NCBI GenBank assembly: GCA_900549855.1
Contig: URPS01000053.1
Coordinates: forward strand, 1 to 14,455
Direction of reading: 5' to 3'
Length of the DNA stretch: 14,455 bases
Source of the DNA: an uncultured bacterium
Lineage (GTDB): Bacteria > Cyanobacteriota > Vampirovibrionia > Gastranaerophilales > Gastranaerophilaceae
This document shows, in pieces, positions 1-6,684 of the stretch; the first letter of the stretch is position 1, and the number at the start of each line of letters is the position of its first letter. The position numbers and the translations under genes are program-made. The notes under the pieces are model-generated. The model was not told where the DNA came from, did not search any database, and saw only the letters and a program-made list of their open reading frames with translations.

Positions 1-110
1 AGGTGCTTTATGAATACGCAAATGGTATAGATGATAGTAAAGTTGAAAATCTTTATGAAGAAAAGGGTGCCGAACTAGAAGAAACAAATATTAGAATGTT
101 TGGTACATAA
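1..110 (+). CDS. 3' end of an unrecognised protein gene (partial)
   Basis: An open frame enters from the left edge (first complete codon at 3) and stops with TAA at 108-110. The 35 visible residues read VLYEYANGIDDSKV followed by a charged tail ending in RMFGT. A strong terminator follows 22 bases later, which supports this as a real gene end. The 'YANGID(D)xxV' stretch weakly resembles a segment inside Y-family DNA polymerases (DinB type). In those proteins it is followed by a long C-terminal domain that is missing here, so I do not assign that function. There is too little sequence to decide. Confidence 0.6.
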   Translation, partial: VLYEYANGIDDSKVENLYEEKGAELEETNIRMFGT

Positions 111-132
111 AAGATTTATTGTAACGTTTTTC

Positions 133-163
133 ACCTGTCAAGAAATTGACAGGTATTTTTTTT
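133..163 (+). terminator. Rho-independent terminator of the leftmost gene
   Basis: A perfect 9-bp stem, ACCTGTCAA / TTGACAGGT, closes a GAAA tetraloop and is followed by A and eight T. It lies 22 bases after the stop codon of the upstream plus-strand gene. Confidence 0.93.
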
Positions 164-170
164 AAACATA

Positions 171-328
171 GTGCCGCAAAAATCAAAACTCGTCGTTTTG
201 ATTTTGAGGTACACATATTATGCGACGTGCAACGAAGTTGCTCAGGAGCAAAATTCTTTCCACATCATTTTCATAGGGCATAAATTATGTAGTCTAAAAT
301 GAAGTAGTTACGGCATCTCCGGTCGCAT
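171..328. other. Gene-free stretch with several nested hairpins
   Basis: I see no convincing coding frame between the terminator and the tRNA (164-472). The left half is rich in inverted repeats. An 11-bp perfect pair (179-189 with 195-205, loop TCGTC) extends outward by GTGCC/GGTAC with one G-T pair (171-175 with 208-212). Two overlapping, mutually exclusive hairpins follow: GCAAC-GAA-GTTGC at 229-241 and TTGCTC-AG-GAGCAA at 238-251. CATAA-A-TTATG lies at 279-289. ATGCGAC (220-226) pairs with GTCGCAT (322-328) across the whole unit. It could be a structured RNA, a decayed repeat element, or intergenic sequence with fold-back potential. The rest (329-472) is AT-rich with nothing identifiable except the short repeat at 432-453. 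Confidence 0.5.
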
Positions 329-431
329 TATTTCAACATGTCGAGTATAAATACATACAAAAATAATTTCACAAGCCTTAAAACTTGTTGTACAAAAAGA
401 GAGTAAATGAAAATATAAATCTAAAAAAATC

Positions 432-453
432 TGCAACTTTTTTGCAACTTTTT
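432..453. repeat. Two tandem copies of TGCAACTTTTT
   Basis: TGCAACTTTTT occurs twice with an 11-base step just downstream of the tRNA on the tRNA's strand. The same motif, TGCAACTTTTTT, appears once more at 12831-12842, upstream of the M16 peptidase. Function unknown; it may simply be low-complexity sequence. Confidence 0.5.
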
Positions 454-472
454 GAATTTTTGGCACAAAAAA

Positions 473-546
473 TACGCCTGCCGCGATTCGAACGCGGGAC
501 CCTCTGCTTAGAAGGCAGATGCTCTATCCAGCTGAGCTACAGACGC
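473..546 (-). tRNA. tRNA-Arg, anticodon TCT
   Basis: The reverse complement folds into a 74-nt cloverleaf. The acceptor stem is GCGTCTG/CAGGCGT, with a G-U at the first pair and another inside. The D stem is GCTC/GAGC. The anticodon stem TCTGC/GCAGA holds the loop CTTCTAA, giving anticodon TCT, which reads AGA arginine codons. The T arm is CCGCG-TTCGAAT-CGCGG and the discriminator base is A. The 3' CCA is not encoded (TTTTTTG follows), so it must be added by CCA-adding enzyme. AGA is a common Arg codon in this window's genes, as expected in an AT-rich genome. Confidence 0.97.
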
Positions 547-650
547 ATAAGTTAAATATTCAGCTTATATTACCAATTTATCACATCAATCTTTTTTTGC
601 AAGTGGAAATTTTATTAAAGTGAGAACATCCTTTGGAAATTAGAATTTTA

Positions 651-682
651 GTTGAAAGTTGAAAATGGAAAGTGGAAAATTG
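651..682. repeat. Purine-rich imperfect tandem repeat (GTTGAAA / GGAAAGT units)
   Basis: The units GTTGAAA, GTTGAAAAT, GGAAAGT and GGAAAATT follow one another, a 7-9-base period of G(T/G)GGAAA-like words. Single related words lie at 602-609 and 634-640. The repeat sits between the tRNA and the end of the receiver-protein gene. No function is evident. Confidence 0.55.
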
Positions 683-733
683 TTTTAAGTAGGGTTTGTT
701 CTGAATCTCGCAATTAAATTTTAGATTAAATCC

Positions 734-2005
734 TTAGATTAATTTTTCAATCCAATGTATCAAATCTGCGATTTCATAAGGTTTTGGCAAGTATAAATCC
801 GCGCCGGCATCCAAAATTGCAGATTTTTCTCTGGTTGTACTAGTTACAATTATTTTTGTATTAACAAAATTTAGTCGACACTTCAAATCTTTGCAAACCT
901 CTAAGTCGGACATATCATCTGCGCTATCTAAAATTATTACCCTTGGCTGTTCATCATCTTCAAGATTTAATTCTTCTTGAATTTCATACCCTTGGAGTTC
1001 CAATGTTGTTCTGAGCAAGAGTGTTAAAGCTTCATCCGGTTCATGAATATAAATTTTTCTATTAATTTTGGGTGTGATTACAGAATTCTCTCCAGCTAAC
1101 TTAATTCTGTCTATCGCATAATTTGAACCGCTAGGGATTTTTGCGATTTTCTTTATTGCAAATAATTTTTCCAACAAAGCTTCTTCTGATGAAATTAAGT
1201 CATAATTATCAAGAATTCCGCCAATCAAAATAGATACAAAATTTGCTCTCATACCGGCTTCTCTATCGCCTTTCATCAAAGTATAACCGCGCTTTGCGTC
1301 TTGTTCTGAATAAAACTTTGGAGCAACCGTATCAAAAGCAAAAGTTAGAAAAGCTGCCATCTTTTCTGCACTAAAAGGATTTGTAATTATGATAAAATTC
1401 TTTTCATTAAGTTGTCCTAAAAAATCGTTAGAATCCAATGTAGACTTCGTAATCGCTGCAAGTGTTTGGAGTAATTTATCTCCCGCAATATCAGAATAAA
1501 TGCTTTTATAATTTTCTAAATTCTCTACTCCGACAAGTAATACGGCTTGTTTATTGTCCGAATTCAATAATCGTCTTAGAGCTTTTTGTACATATTTTTT
1601 GTTGGGTATTTGTGTAACGCTATCAAGATTAAGCTCTATATCTCGTCTTAAATGTGCTTTGATTCTTACTTTGAATTCTTCTATATTTACCGGTTCGCTC
1701 AAAAAATCGTCAGCGCCGCAGCTTAAAACACTTATTCTATCGTTAAAGTCTGCAGATTTTGATAATGCAATTATTGTTGGACGAGTATTATAAGTTAGAG
1801 TTCTAATTTTTTCACAAAAGCGTGTTAATTCTTCTTCAATTGAATCGGATACGACTATCAAATCCGGTTCAATAACACGTATTAAACCAATTGCGTCTTT
1901 TAAGGTTCTGGCAACTGATACTGCTGTTTGTTCGTCTTCTAAGCTCCTTTTGTACTTGGTAGAAAGTTCTTTCCTTTTGTCGATAATTAAGATTTGTGAG
2001 AGCAT
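734..2005 (-). CDS. Response regulator with receiver / degenerate GGDEF / receiver architecture
   Basis: The 423-residue protein has three parts. Residues 1-120 are receiver-like (ILIID at 5-9, PDLIVV at 47-52, GADDFL at 97-102), but the phosphoacceptor position is Ser53 (Asp54 follows) and the conserved Lys is Glu104, so phosphotransfer here is doubtful. Residues about 127-300 resemble a diguanylate cyclase fold (LDSVTQIPNKK; AGDKLLQTLA), but the GGDEF signature is replaced by LNEKNF at 199-204, so cyclase activity is not expected. Residues 316-423 are a second receiver that keeps Asp360 as phosphoacceptor, Thr388 and Lys408 (LPKP). It has no DNA-binding domain, so output is probably by protein contact. 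The ATG start overlaps the end of the kinase gene by 19 bases and has a perfect AGGAGG site, implying cotranscription and partnership with that kinase. Confidence 0.9.
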   Translation of the reverse strand: MLSQILIIDKRKELSTKYKRSLEDEQTAVSVARTLKDAIGLIRVIEPDLIVVSDSIEEELTRFCEKIRTLTYNTRPTIIALSKSADFNDRISVLSCGADDFLSEPVNIEEFKVRIKAHLRRDIELNLDSVTQIPNKKYVQKALRRLLNSDNKQAVLLVGVENLENYKSIYSDIAGDKLLQTLAAITKSTLDSNDFLGQLNEKNFIIITNPFSAEKMAAFLTFAFDTVAPKFYSEQDAKRGYTLMKGDREAGMRANFVSILIGGILDNYDLISSEEALLEKLFAIKKIAKIPSGSNYAIDRIKLAGENSVITPKINRKIYIHEPDEALTLLLRTTLELQGYEIQEELNLEDDEQPRVIILDSADDMSDLEVCKDLKCRLNFVNTKIIVTSTTREKSAILDAGADLYLPKPYEIADLIHWIEKLI

Positions 2006-2700
2006 CTCAAAACCTCCTCTTGATTATAGACAGGCATTAAAACTCTAAAAGTTGTGCCTTTATTGATTTCTGATGTGAAACTAATTTGACCGCCCATGTT
2101 TTCAACCAATTGTTTTGTAATGTACAACCCTAAGCCGTTTCCTTGAGTCGTACTGGTTAAATGATTTTCAAGCCGGCTAAATTTTTTGAATACTTTATCA
2201 AAATCTTCTTTTTTTATGCCGACACCTTCGTCAGTTATTTTCATTTCAACAAAGTTCTCTACAAGTTCTGTAGATATTGTGACGGTTTTGCCATCTGTGG
2301 AATACTTTGCCGCATTATCTATAAGATTTGTTAAAATTTGTTGGAACTTATCTTCATCAAGTCGTGCCGGTGGAAGATTTGAGTTCAACTTTTGAACAAA
2401 TTTTCTTGTTTTATATTGCTCTGTAAACATTGGAATAATGCGTTTAATGACTTCGTTTACGTCAACTTTTTTAAGAACTTCAATGCTTGCGTTCATCTTT
2501 GATACAGATAAAACATTTTCAACAAGGTGAATAAGTCGGTTTGATTGCTCTTCGATGATTTTTATGAACTTTTTTTTGTTCTCGTCATCAATTTTATCCC
2601 AAGAAGCCAAAAGTGTTTGAGAAAACCCTCTTATGCTGGTAAGAGGGGTTCTCAATTCATGTGAAACTGTTGCTATAAATTCATCTTGAATGGTGGACAT
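1987..2700 (-). CDS. Sensor-less histidine kinase (HisKA + HATPase_c only)
   Basis: This is a minimal two-component kinase of 237 residues. The HisKA H-box starts almost at the first residue (FIATVSHELRTPL, phospho-His14). The ATP-binding domain has an N-box (NLIDNAAKYS, Asn125/Asn129), a G1 box (DEGVG, Asp157), an F-box (FKKFSRLE) and a G2 box (GNGLGL, 187-192), so catalysis should be intact. It has no sensor domain, membrane segment or HAMP. The ATG at 2700 is the only plausible start: an in-frame TAA lies eight codons upstream inside the palindrome at 2710-2828. No Shine-Dalgarno sequence precedes it, unlike most genes here. It is probably a cytosolic kinase that works with the overlapping downstream receiver protein. 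Alternatively it is the remnant of a longer kinase that lost its 5' part where the repeat now lies. Confidence 0.93.
   Translation of the reverse strand: MSTIQDEFIATVSHELRTPLTSIRGFSQTLLASWDKIDDENKKKFIKIIEEQSNRLIHLVENVLSVSKMNASIEVLKKVDVNEVIKRIIPMFTEQYKTRKFVQKLNSNLPPARLDEDKFQQILTNLIDNAAKYSTDGKTVTISTELVENFVEMKITDEGVGIKKEDFDKVFKKFSRLENHLTSTTQGNGLGLYITKQLVENMGGQISFTSEINKGTTFRVLMPVYNQEEVLRCSHKS
2013..2018 (-). promoter_or_regulatory. Ribosome binding site of the receiver protein, inside the kinase gene
   Basis: AGGAGG on the minus strand lies 7 bases before the ATG at 2005 and within the last codons of the kinase gene. It fixes the receiver-protein start and suggests translational coupling. Confidence 0.85.
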
Positions 2701-2709
2701 GTTTTTTAG

Positions 2710-2828
2710 GTCGTTAAGTCCTTAAGTCGTTAGGTCTTTAAGTTCTTATTAAAAATATATGTAAAACAAGGTTTAAAAAATAATTTTATAATGAACTTAA
2801 TGCCTTAATGACTTAAAGACTTAAAGAC
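2710..2828. repeat. Long octamer-built palindrome (element E1)
   Basis: Two 36-base arms (2710-2745 and 2793-2828) are inverted copies matching at 30 of 36 positions, separated by a 47-base AT-rich loop. Each arm is itself a tandem of octamers close to TTAAGTCN. Mismatches between arms fall at arm positions 4, 12, 20 and 28, the same phase of the octamer, plus 24 and 26. The element fills the gap between the PC4-like gene and the kinase, ending 9 bases from each. No T-tract follows an arm on either strand, so it is not a standard terminator. The right arm is nearly identical to 9074-9112 in inverted orientation. Confidence 0.85.
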
Positions 2829-2837
2829 ATTCCCTTT

Positions 2838-3071
2838 CTACTCTTCTTCGCTCATAAATTCTTTTTTAGCTTCTTCGATAGCTTCAGATAAAACATCTAA
2901 TTGGTCAGGAGCAAAAGTTACACCTTTTTTGGTAGGAAGCCAAGTAGCACCGTCATCTGTTGTATAAAATATTCTTAAATTAAAATAGCTTTTTCCTCTA
3001 TATTCAGAAATAGAAATCTGTAATTGTTCTGTATCTGTTCTTTGAATACTAGCTAATAACTTTCCTGCCAT
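2838..3071 (-). CDS. PC4/YdbC-like single-stranded nucleic-acid-binding protein
   Basis: This small 77-residue protein has the core of the PC4/Sub1 family: beta strands 'LQISISEYRGKSYFNLRIFYTTDDGATW', then 'LPTKKGVTF', then a C-terminal helix 'LDVLSEAIEEAKKEF'. Family members (eukaryotic PC4, bacterial YdbC) bind single-stranded DNA as dimers through a curved beta sheet. Lys/Arg and aromatic residues in the strands fit that role. An AAAGGAG site sits before the ATG and an extended -10 promoter lies upstream, so it can be expressed independently of topA. It probably affects transcription or protects single-stranded DNA; its specific role here is unknown. Confidence 0.85.
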   Translation of the reverse strand: MAGKLLASIQRTDTEQLQISISEYRGKSYFNLRIFYTTDDGATWLPTKKGVTFAPDQLDVLSEAIEEAKKEFMSEEE

Positions 3072-3105
3072 TTTATAATCTCCTTTTTATAATAAAACCA
3101 TATAG

Positions 3106-3114
3106 ATTATAACA
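3106..3114 (-). promoter_or_regulatory. Extended -10 promoter of the PC4-like gene
   Basis: The minus strand reads TGTTATAAT, a perfect TATAAT with an extended TGN element, 34 bases upstream of the ATG. No good -35 box is seen, as often with extended -10 promoters. Confidence 0.7.
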
Positions 3115-3153
3115 CGGATTGAAAAGAGTGGGTAGAAGAAATAGTAAAATCTA

Positions 3154-5469
3154 CTACTCTGCTGAAGACTCGTTGTTAGTTTGTTCATCAGGTTGTTCCA
3201 TAGCACGCTTAAATGTACAAGTTCTGCTTGAACAAACTTCGAACAAACCGTTTTTAGTATTTTTCTTTAATAATAATTCTCCACACTCAGGGCAAGTATT
3301 GCCTGTAGGTTCATCCCAAAGTGCATAAGAACATTCCGGATAACGATTACAGCCAAAGAATATTTTGCCATATTTTGATTTCTTCTCTATAATAGTTCCT
3401 TCACCGCATTTTGGACACTTAACGCCTGTTGAACGAACATATTTTTTACGGTTTTTGCATTCCTTACATTCCAAATATTTACCGTAAGGTCCCACTTTCA
3501 TAGTCATTTCGCCGCCGCATTTTTCGCATTTTTCATCGACTACAACTTGCGGTTTGTTTTCATCTCCAACGCTATCCAATTCAACACTATCGTTCAAGGA
3601 AATAATTGTTTTACATTCAGGATATCCTGAACAACCAAGGAATTGTGTTCCAAAACGGCTGGTTTTAACAAGCATAACCTTACCACATTTTGGACATTTT
3701 TTATCACTTTCTATAACAACTTTTTGCGCAGTTTTCATAACAGAATTAACTACTTCCATAAAAGGAGTGTAAAATTCTTTTAAAACAACATTCCATACAG
3801 CCTTATTTTCAGCAATAAGGTCAAGTTTTTCTTCCATGCCGGCAGTAAATTTGTAGTCCATAATATTAGCAAATTGTTCAACAAGCTGCTTACAAACAGT
3901 TCTGCCTAAAAGTGTCGGAACAAGCGCTTTATCTCGTTTCTCTACATATTTTCTGGTTTGAATAACGGTAATAATCGTAGCATAAGTAGACGGACGACCA
4001 ATTCCATGTTCTTCCAAAGCTTTAACCAAAGATGCTTCATTATAACGTGGAGGTGGTTGAGTAAAGTGTTGTTTCGGTTTAATTTCTTTACATTTAACTT
4101 TATCACCTTGCTCTAAATCCGGAATCTTTGCATCAGCTTCTTTTTCGTCTTCTTCAGCATCATTATAAAGCTTTAAGAAACCATCAAATAAGATTTTGCT
4201 GGTTCCGGCTTTAAGATTATAATCCCCTGCCTTTATATCAATTGTTTTATTTGCAATTTCAGCAGGTGCCATTTGAGAAGACATAAATTTATCCCAAATA
4301 AGCTTGTATAACTTATACTGATCAGGCGCTAAATATTGTTTAATGCTCTCCGGAGTTCTATCAGGATAAGAAGGTCTGATAGCTTCGTGCGCATCCTGAA
4401 CATTTTGTTTTCCTTTTACATAAACGTTGGTTGTCGCAGGATAATATTTTTCACCGTAATTTTCTGTAATAAATTTCTTTGCCATCTCATGCGCATCATC
4501 TGAAATTCTTACAGAGTCTGTTCTCATGTACGTAATTAAACCGACAGGAGTGCCGTCAATTTCGATACCTTCATAAAGCTTTTGAGCAACCTGCATTGTT
4601 TTAGAAACTCCAAAACCTAATTTTGAGCTCGCTGCACGTTGTAAAGTTGAAGTAATAAATGGTGCGGTTGGTTTTCTCTTTGTTTCTTTTTTAGTTACTT
4701 TATCTACAGTAAATTCTGTTTCCGGATTAAGCAAAAATTCCTTAATCTTATTTGCTTCTTCTTCATTTTTAATCTCTATTTTTTTGTTTTTATATTTATT
4801 AACTTCCGCTTCAAAAAGCTTACCGTCTTTATCCATGATTGTATGAATTGACCAATATTCTTTAGGTACGAATGCTTCGATTTCTTCTTCTCTTTCGCAA
4901 ATCATACGCAAAGCTACAGACTGAACTCTTCCGGCAGAAAGTCTATAATTCCCAAGTTGTTTCCATAATACAGGCGATAACTTATAACCTACAAGCTTAT
5001 CCAAAATTTGTCTTGTTTGCTGTGCACGCACTCTATCCATATCAATTTGTCTAGGGTGATCAACAGCATACTTAACAGCCTTTGGAGTAATTTCGTTAAA
5101 CTCAATTCTATAAACTCTATCATCCGGGATATCCAATAATGCTCTTACGTGCCACGCAATAGCTTCTCCTTCACGGTCGGGGTCGGATGCTAGGAAAACT
5201 TTATCAGAACGCTTTGCCAAATCGTTCAACTTTGTTACAACTTTTTTCTTTTCCGGAATGATAACATAAGTCGGTTTAAAATCATTATTAACATCAAATC
5301 CGAGAACATTATCCGGAAGATTTCTTACATGACCAAAGCTGGCTTCTATTTGAAAACTATCCCCCAAAATCTTTTTGATAGTCTTAGATTTTGCAGGAGA
5401 TTCGACTATTACCAAAGCTCTTTCTTTTTTTGATTTTGTAGTCTTTTTTTCGGCAGCTGCTGTTGTCAT
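3154..5469 (-). CDS. topA: DNA topoisomerase I (type IA)
   Basis: The product relaxes negative supercoils by cutting and passing single strands. The Toprim domain is at the N-terminus (ALVIVESPAKSKTI with Glu23; SDPDREGEA with Asp96, Asp98 and Glu100 as metal ligands). The catalytic tyrosine is Tyr314 in ITYMRTDSVRIS. The SAGRVQS motif is at 178-184 and a HGIGRPSTYA motif follows in the core. The C-terminus carries four Cys4 zinc ribbons (about 592-620, 648-672, 685-714 and 726-752), each with CxxCG or similar, and ends in an acidic/polar tail. The 771-residue length is normal for the zinc-ribbon-bearing type. The ATG overlaps the dprA stop as ATGA, so translation is coupled to dprA and there is no strong separate ribosome site. 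A dprA-topA order also occurs in Firmicutes. Confidence 0.98.
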   Translation of the reverse strand: MTTAAAEKKTTKSKKERALVIVESPAKSKTIKKILGDSFQIEASFGHVRNLPDNVLGFDVNNDFKPTYVIIPEKKKVVTKLNDLAKRSDKVFLASDPDREGEAIAWHVRALLDIPDDRVYRIEFNEITPKAVKYAVDHPRQIDMDRVRAQQTRQILDKLVGYKLSPVLWKQLGNYRLSAGRVQSVALRMICEREEEIEAFVPKEYWSIHTIMDKDGKLFEAEVNKYKNKKIEIKNEEEANKIKEFLLNPETEFTVDKVTKKETKRKPTAPFITSTLQRAASSKLGFGVSKTMQVAQKLYEGIEIDGTPVGLITYMRTDSVRISDDAHEMAKKFITENYGEKYYPATTNVYVKGKQNVQDAHEAIRPSYPDRTPESIKQYLAPDQYKLYKLIWDKFMSSQMAPAEIANKTIDIKAGDYNLKAGTSKILFDGFLKLYNDAEEDEKEADAKIPDLEQGDKVKCKEIKPKQHFTQPPPRYNEASLVKALEEHGIGRPSTYATIITVIQTRKYVEKRDKALVPTLLGRTVCKQLVEQFANIMDYKFTAGMEEKLDLIAENKAVWNVVLKEFYTPFMEVVNSVMKTAQKVVIESDKKCPKCGKVMLVKTSRFGTQFLGCSGYPECKTIISLNDSVELDSVGDENKPQVVVDEKCEKCGGEMTMKVGPYGKYLECKECKNRKKYVRSTGVKCPKCGEGTIIEKKSKYGKIFFGCNRYPECSYALWDEPTGNTCPECGELLLKKNTKNGLFEVCSSRTCTFKRAMEQPDEQTNNESSAE

Positions 5470-6554
5470 ACTCTCTTATACCTGTCACCTTCCGTTTTTT
5501 CGATTAAACCTTCTAATTCCATCATAGTCAATTCCATTAGAAGACTTTCTGTATCCATTTCCGTAAGCCCTTGAATTTCATCAAAACTCTTTGGCTCAAT
5601 TCCTATTATATCAAAAATTAATTTTTGTGCGGGTGTTTTACAAGAATTTTCTTTAATTTCAATAGGTTTAATTATTTTTCTTTCCCAATTTAGTGCATTC
5701 AAAATATCATCACCTTGAGTAACTATTGTTGCACCATCTTTAATTAATTTATAAACACCTTCAGTATTTACATTATTAATCGCCCCTGGAATACACATCA
5801 GCTCACGTCCTTGTTCCAGAGTAAGGTTTGCAGAAATTAAAGCTCCACTCTTTAATGCAGCTTCACCAACTACAGTACCATATGACAAGCCAGTAACGAT
5901 TCTGTTTCTTTGAGGGAAACGGAATTTAAGAGGTTCAAATGTCGGGAAATATTCTGTAACCACAGCGCCGCAAGATTTTTCAAGCTGTTCATACAAATGT
6001 CTGTTTGTGCTTGGATAAGTATAATCAAAACCGCTTGCGATTACACCTATTGTCTTAAGATTAGATGATATTGCACTCTCGTGAGATACGGCATCAATTC
6101 CGGATGCCAAACCGGAAACAATACAAACATCTGTGTTTGCCAAATCTTTAATAATCTTCTTTACACCTTCTCGACCGTTAAAGCTAGCCCTTCTTGAACC
6201 TACAAAAGCCACTGTGCGTTCTAAATTACATCCAAACAAATCACCTTTATAATAAAGTGTCATTGGCGGATTTGGAATTTGTGATAGCATATACGGATAA
6301 TTTTTATCATCGAACGTAAGAATCTTAATATTACGTTTTTCAATTTCTTCAAAAGCTCTATCAGGATTGATATTCTTTCTTTTTTCAAGAAAATTTTCAG
6401 CTTTCTTAATAGATAACCCGTCTATTTGTTCTAAATCTTTTCTCGTTGCATTAAAAGCCGTTTCAACATCTCCAAAATAATTATAAAGTCGTTGGATAAA
6501 AGTTGAATCCAGTTGATCAATAGCAGAAAACGCAACCCAATACTTTTTGTTCAT
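5466..6554 (-). CDS. dprA: DNA-processing protein DprA (Smf)
   Basis: DprA binds incoming single-stranded DNA during natural transformation and loads RecA. The 362-residue protein has an N-terminal helical (HhH/SAM-like) region at about 1-60. The Rossmann-type core carries FVGSRRAS (117-124), VSGLASGIDAVSH, the FDYTYPSTNRHLY loop, FPQRNRIVTGLS and GALISANLTLEQGRELMCIPG. A C-terminal winged helix (about 300-362) has 'LMELTMMELEGLIEKTEGDRYKRV'. Length and motif order are normal. It starts at the ATG at 6554; a promoter-like TGCTAGAAT lies only six bases before it, so its mRNA may have almost no leader. It overlaps topA by four bases. Its presence suggests, but does not prove, competence. Confidence 0.97.
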   Translation of the reverse strand: MNKKYWVAFSAIDQLDSTFIQRLYNYFGDVETAFNATRKDLEQIDGLSIKKAENFLEKRKNINPDRAFEEIEKRNIKILTFDDKNYPYMLSQIPNPPMTLYYKGDLFGCNLERTVAFVGSRRASFNGREGVKKIIKDLANTDVCIVSGLASGIDAVSHESAISSNLKTIGVIASGFDYTYPSTNRHLYEQLEKSCGAVVTEYFPTFEPLKFRFPQRNRIVTGLSYGTVVGEAALKSGALISANLTLEQGRELMCIPGAINNVNTEGVYKLIKDGATIVTQGDDILNALNWERKIIKPIEIKENSCKTPAQKLIFDIIGIEPKSFDEIQGLTEMDTESLLMELTMMELEGLIEKTEGDRYKRV

Positions 6555-6560
6555 GCCTTT

Positions 6561-6589
6561 ATTCTAGCACGAAAGAAATGATTAGTTAA
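6561..6589 (-). promoter_or_regulatory. dprA-topA promoter, possibly giving a leaderless mRNA
   Basis: The minus strand has TTAACT (6584-6589), 17 bases, then extended -10 TGCTAGAAT (6561-6569), then six bases and the dprA ATG. With a usual start 6-7 bases after the -10 box, transcription would begin at the ATG itself. Confidence 0.5.
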
Positions 6590-6633
6590 TTGTTTATGCT
6601 TTATTATCGAATGCGCCATTAATATTCAAATAT

Positions 6634-6662
6634 AAAAAAGGCGGATTTCGAAGAAATCCGCC
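6634..6662 (-). terminator. Rho-independent terminator of the glucan phosphorylase gene
   Basis: On the minus strand a perfect 10-bp stem, GGCGGATTTC / GAAATCCGCC, with a TTC loop is followed by six T. It lies 22 bases after the phosphorylase stop codon and separates it from dprA. Confidence 0.95.
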
Positions 6663-6684
6663 ACCTTTAAAATGTTATCTCACC

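Noticed and set aside
1..110. Left-edge gene as a DinB-type polymerase
   Set aside because: Only one short segment resembles that family, and the protein stops where the polymerase's last domain should begin.
473..546. The tRNA as an integration site for a mobile element
   Set aside because: No integrase gene, no duplicated tRNA 3' end and no element boundary are visible in the window.
2701..2760. A frameshifted sensor domain upstream of the kinase
   Set aside because: All sequence up to the PC4-like gene is the palindrome and its loop, with in-frame stops and no residual coding pattern.
2701..2828. The palindromes as Rho-independent terminators
   Set aside because: The stems are long and AT-rich with large loops and lack a following T-run on either strand, whereas true terminators in this window are compact with 6-8 T. 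One element also lies between divergent genes, where no terminator is needed.
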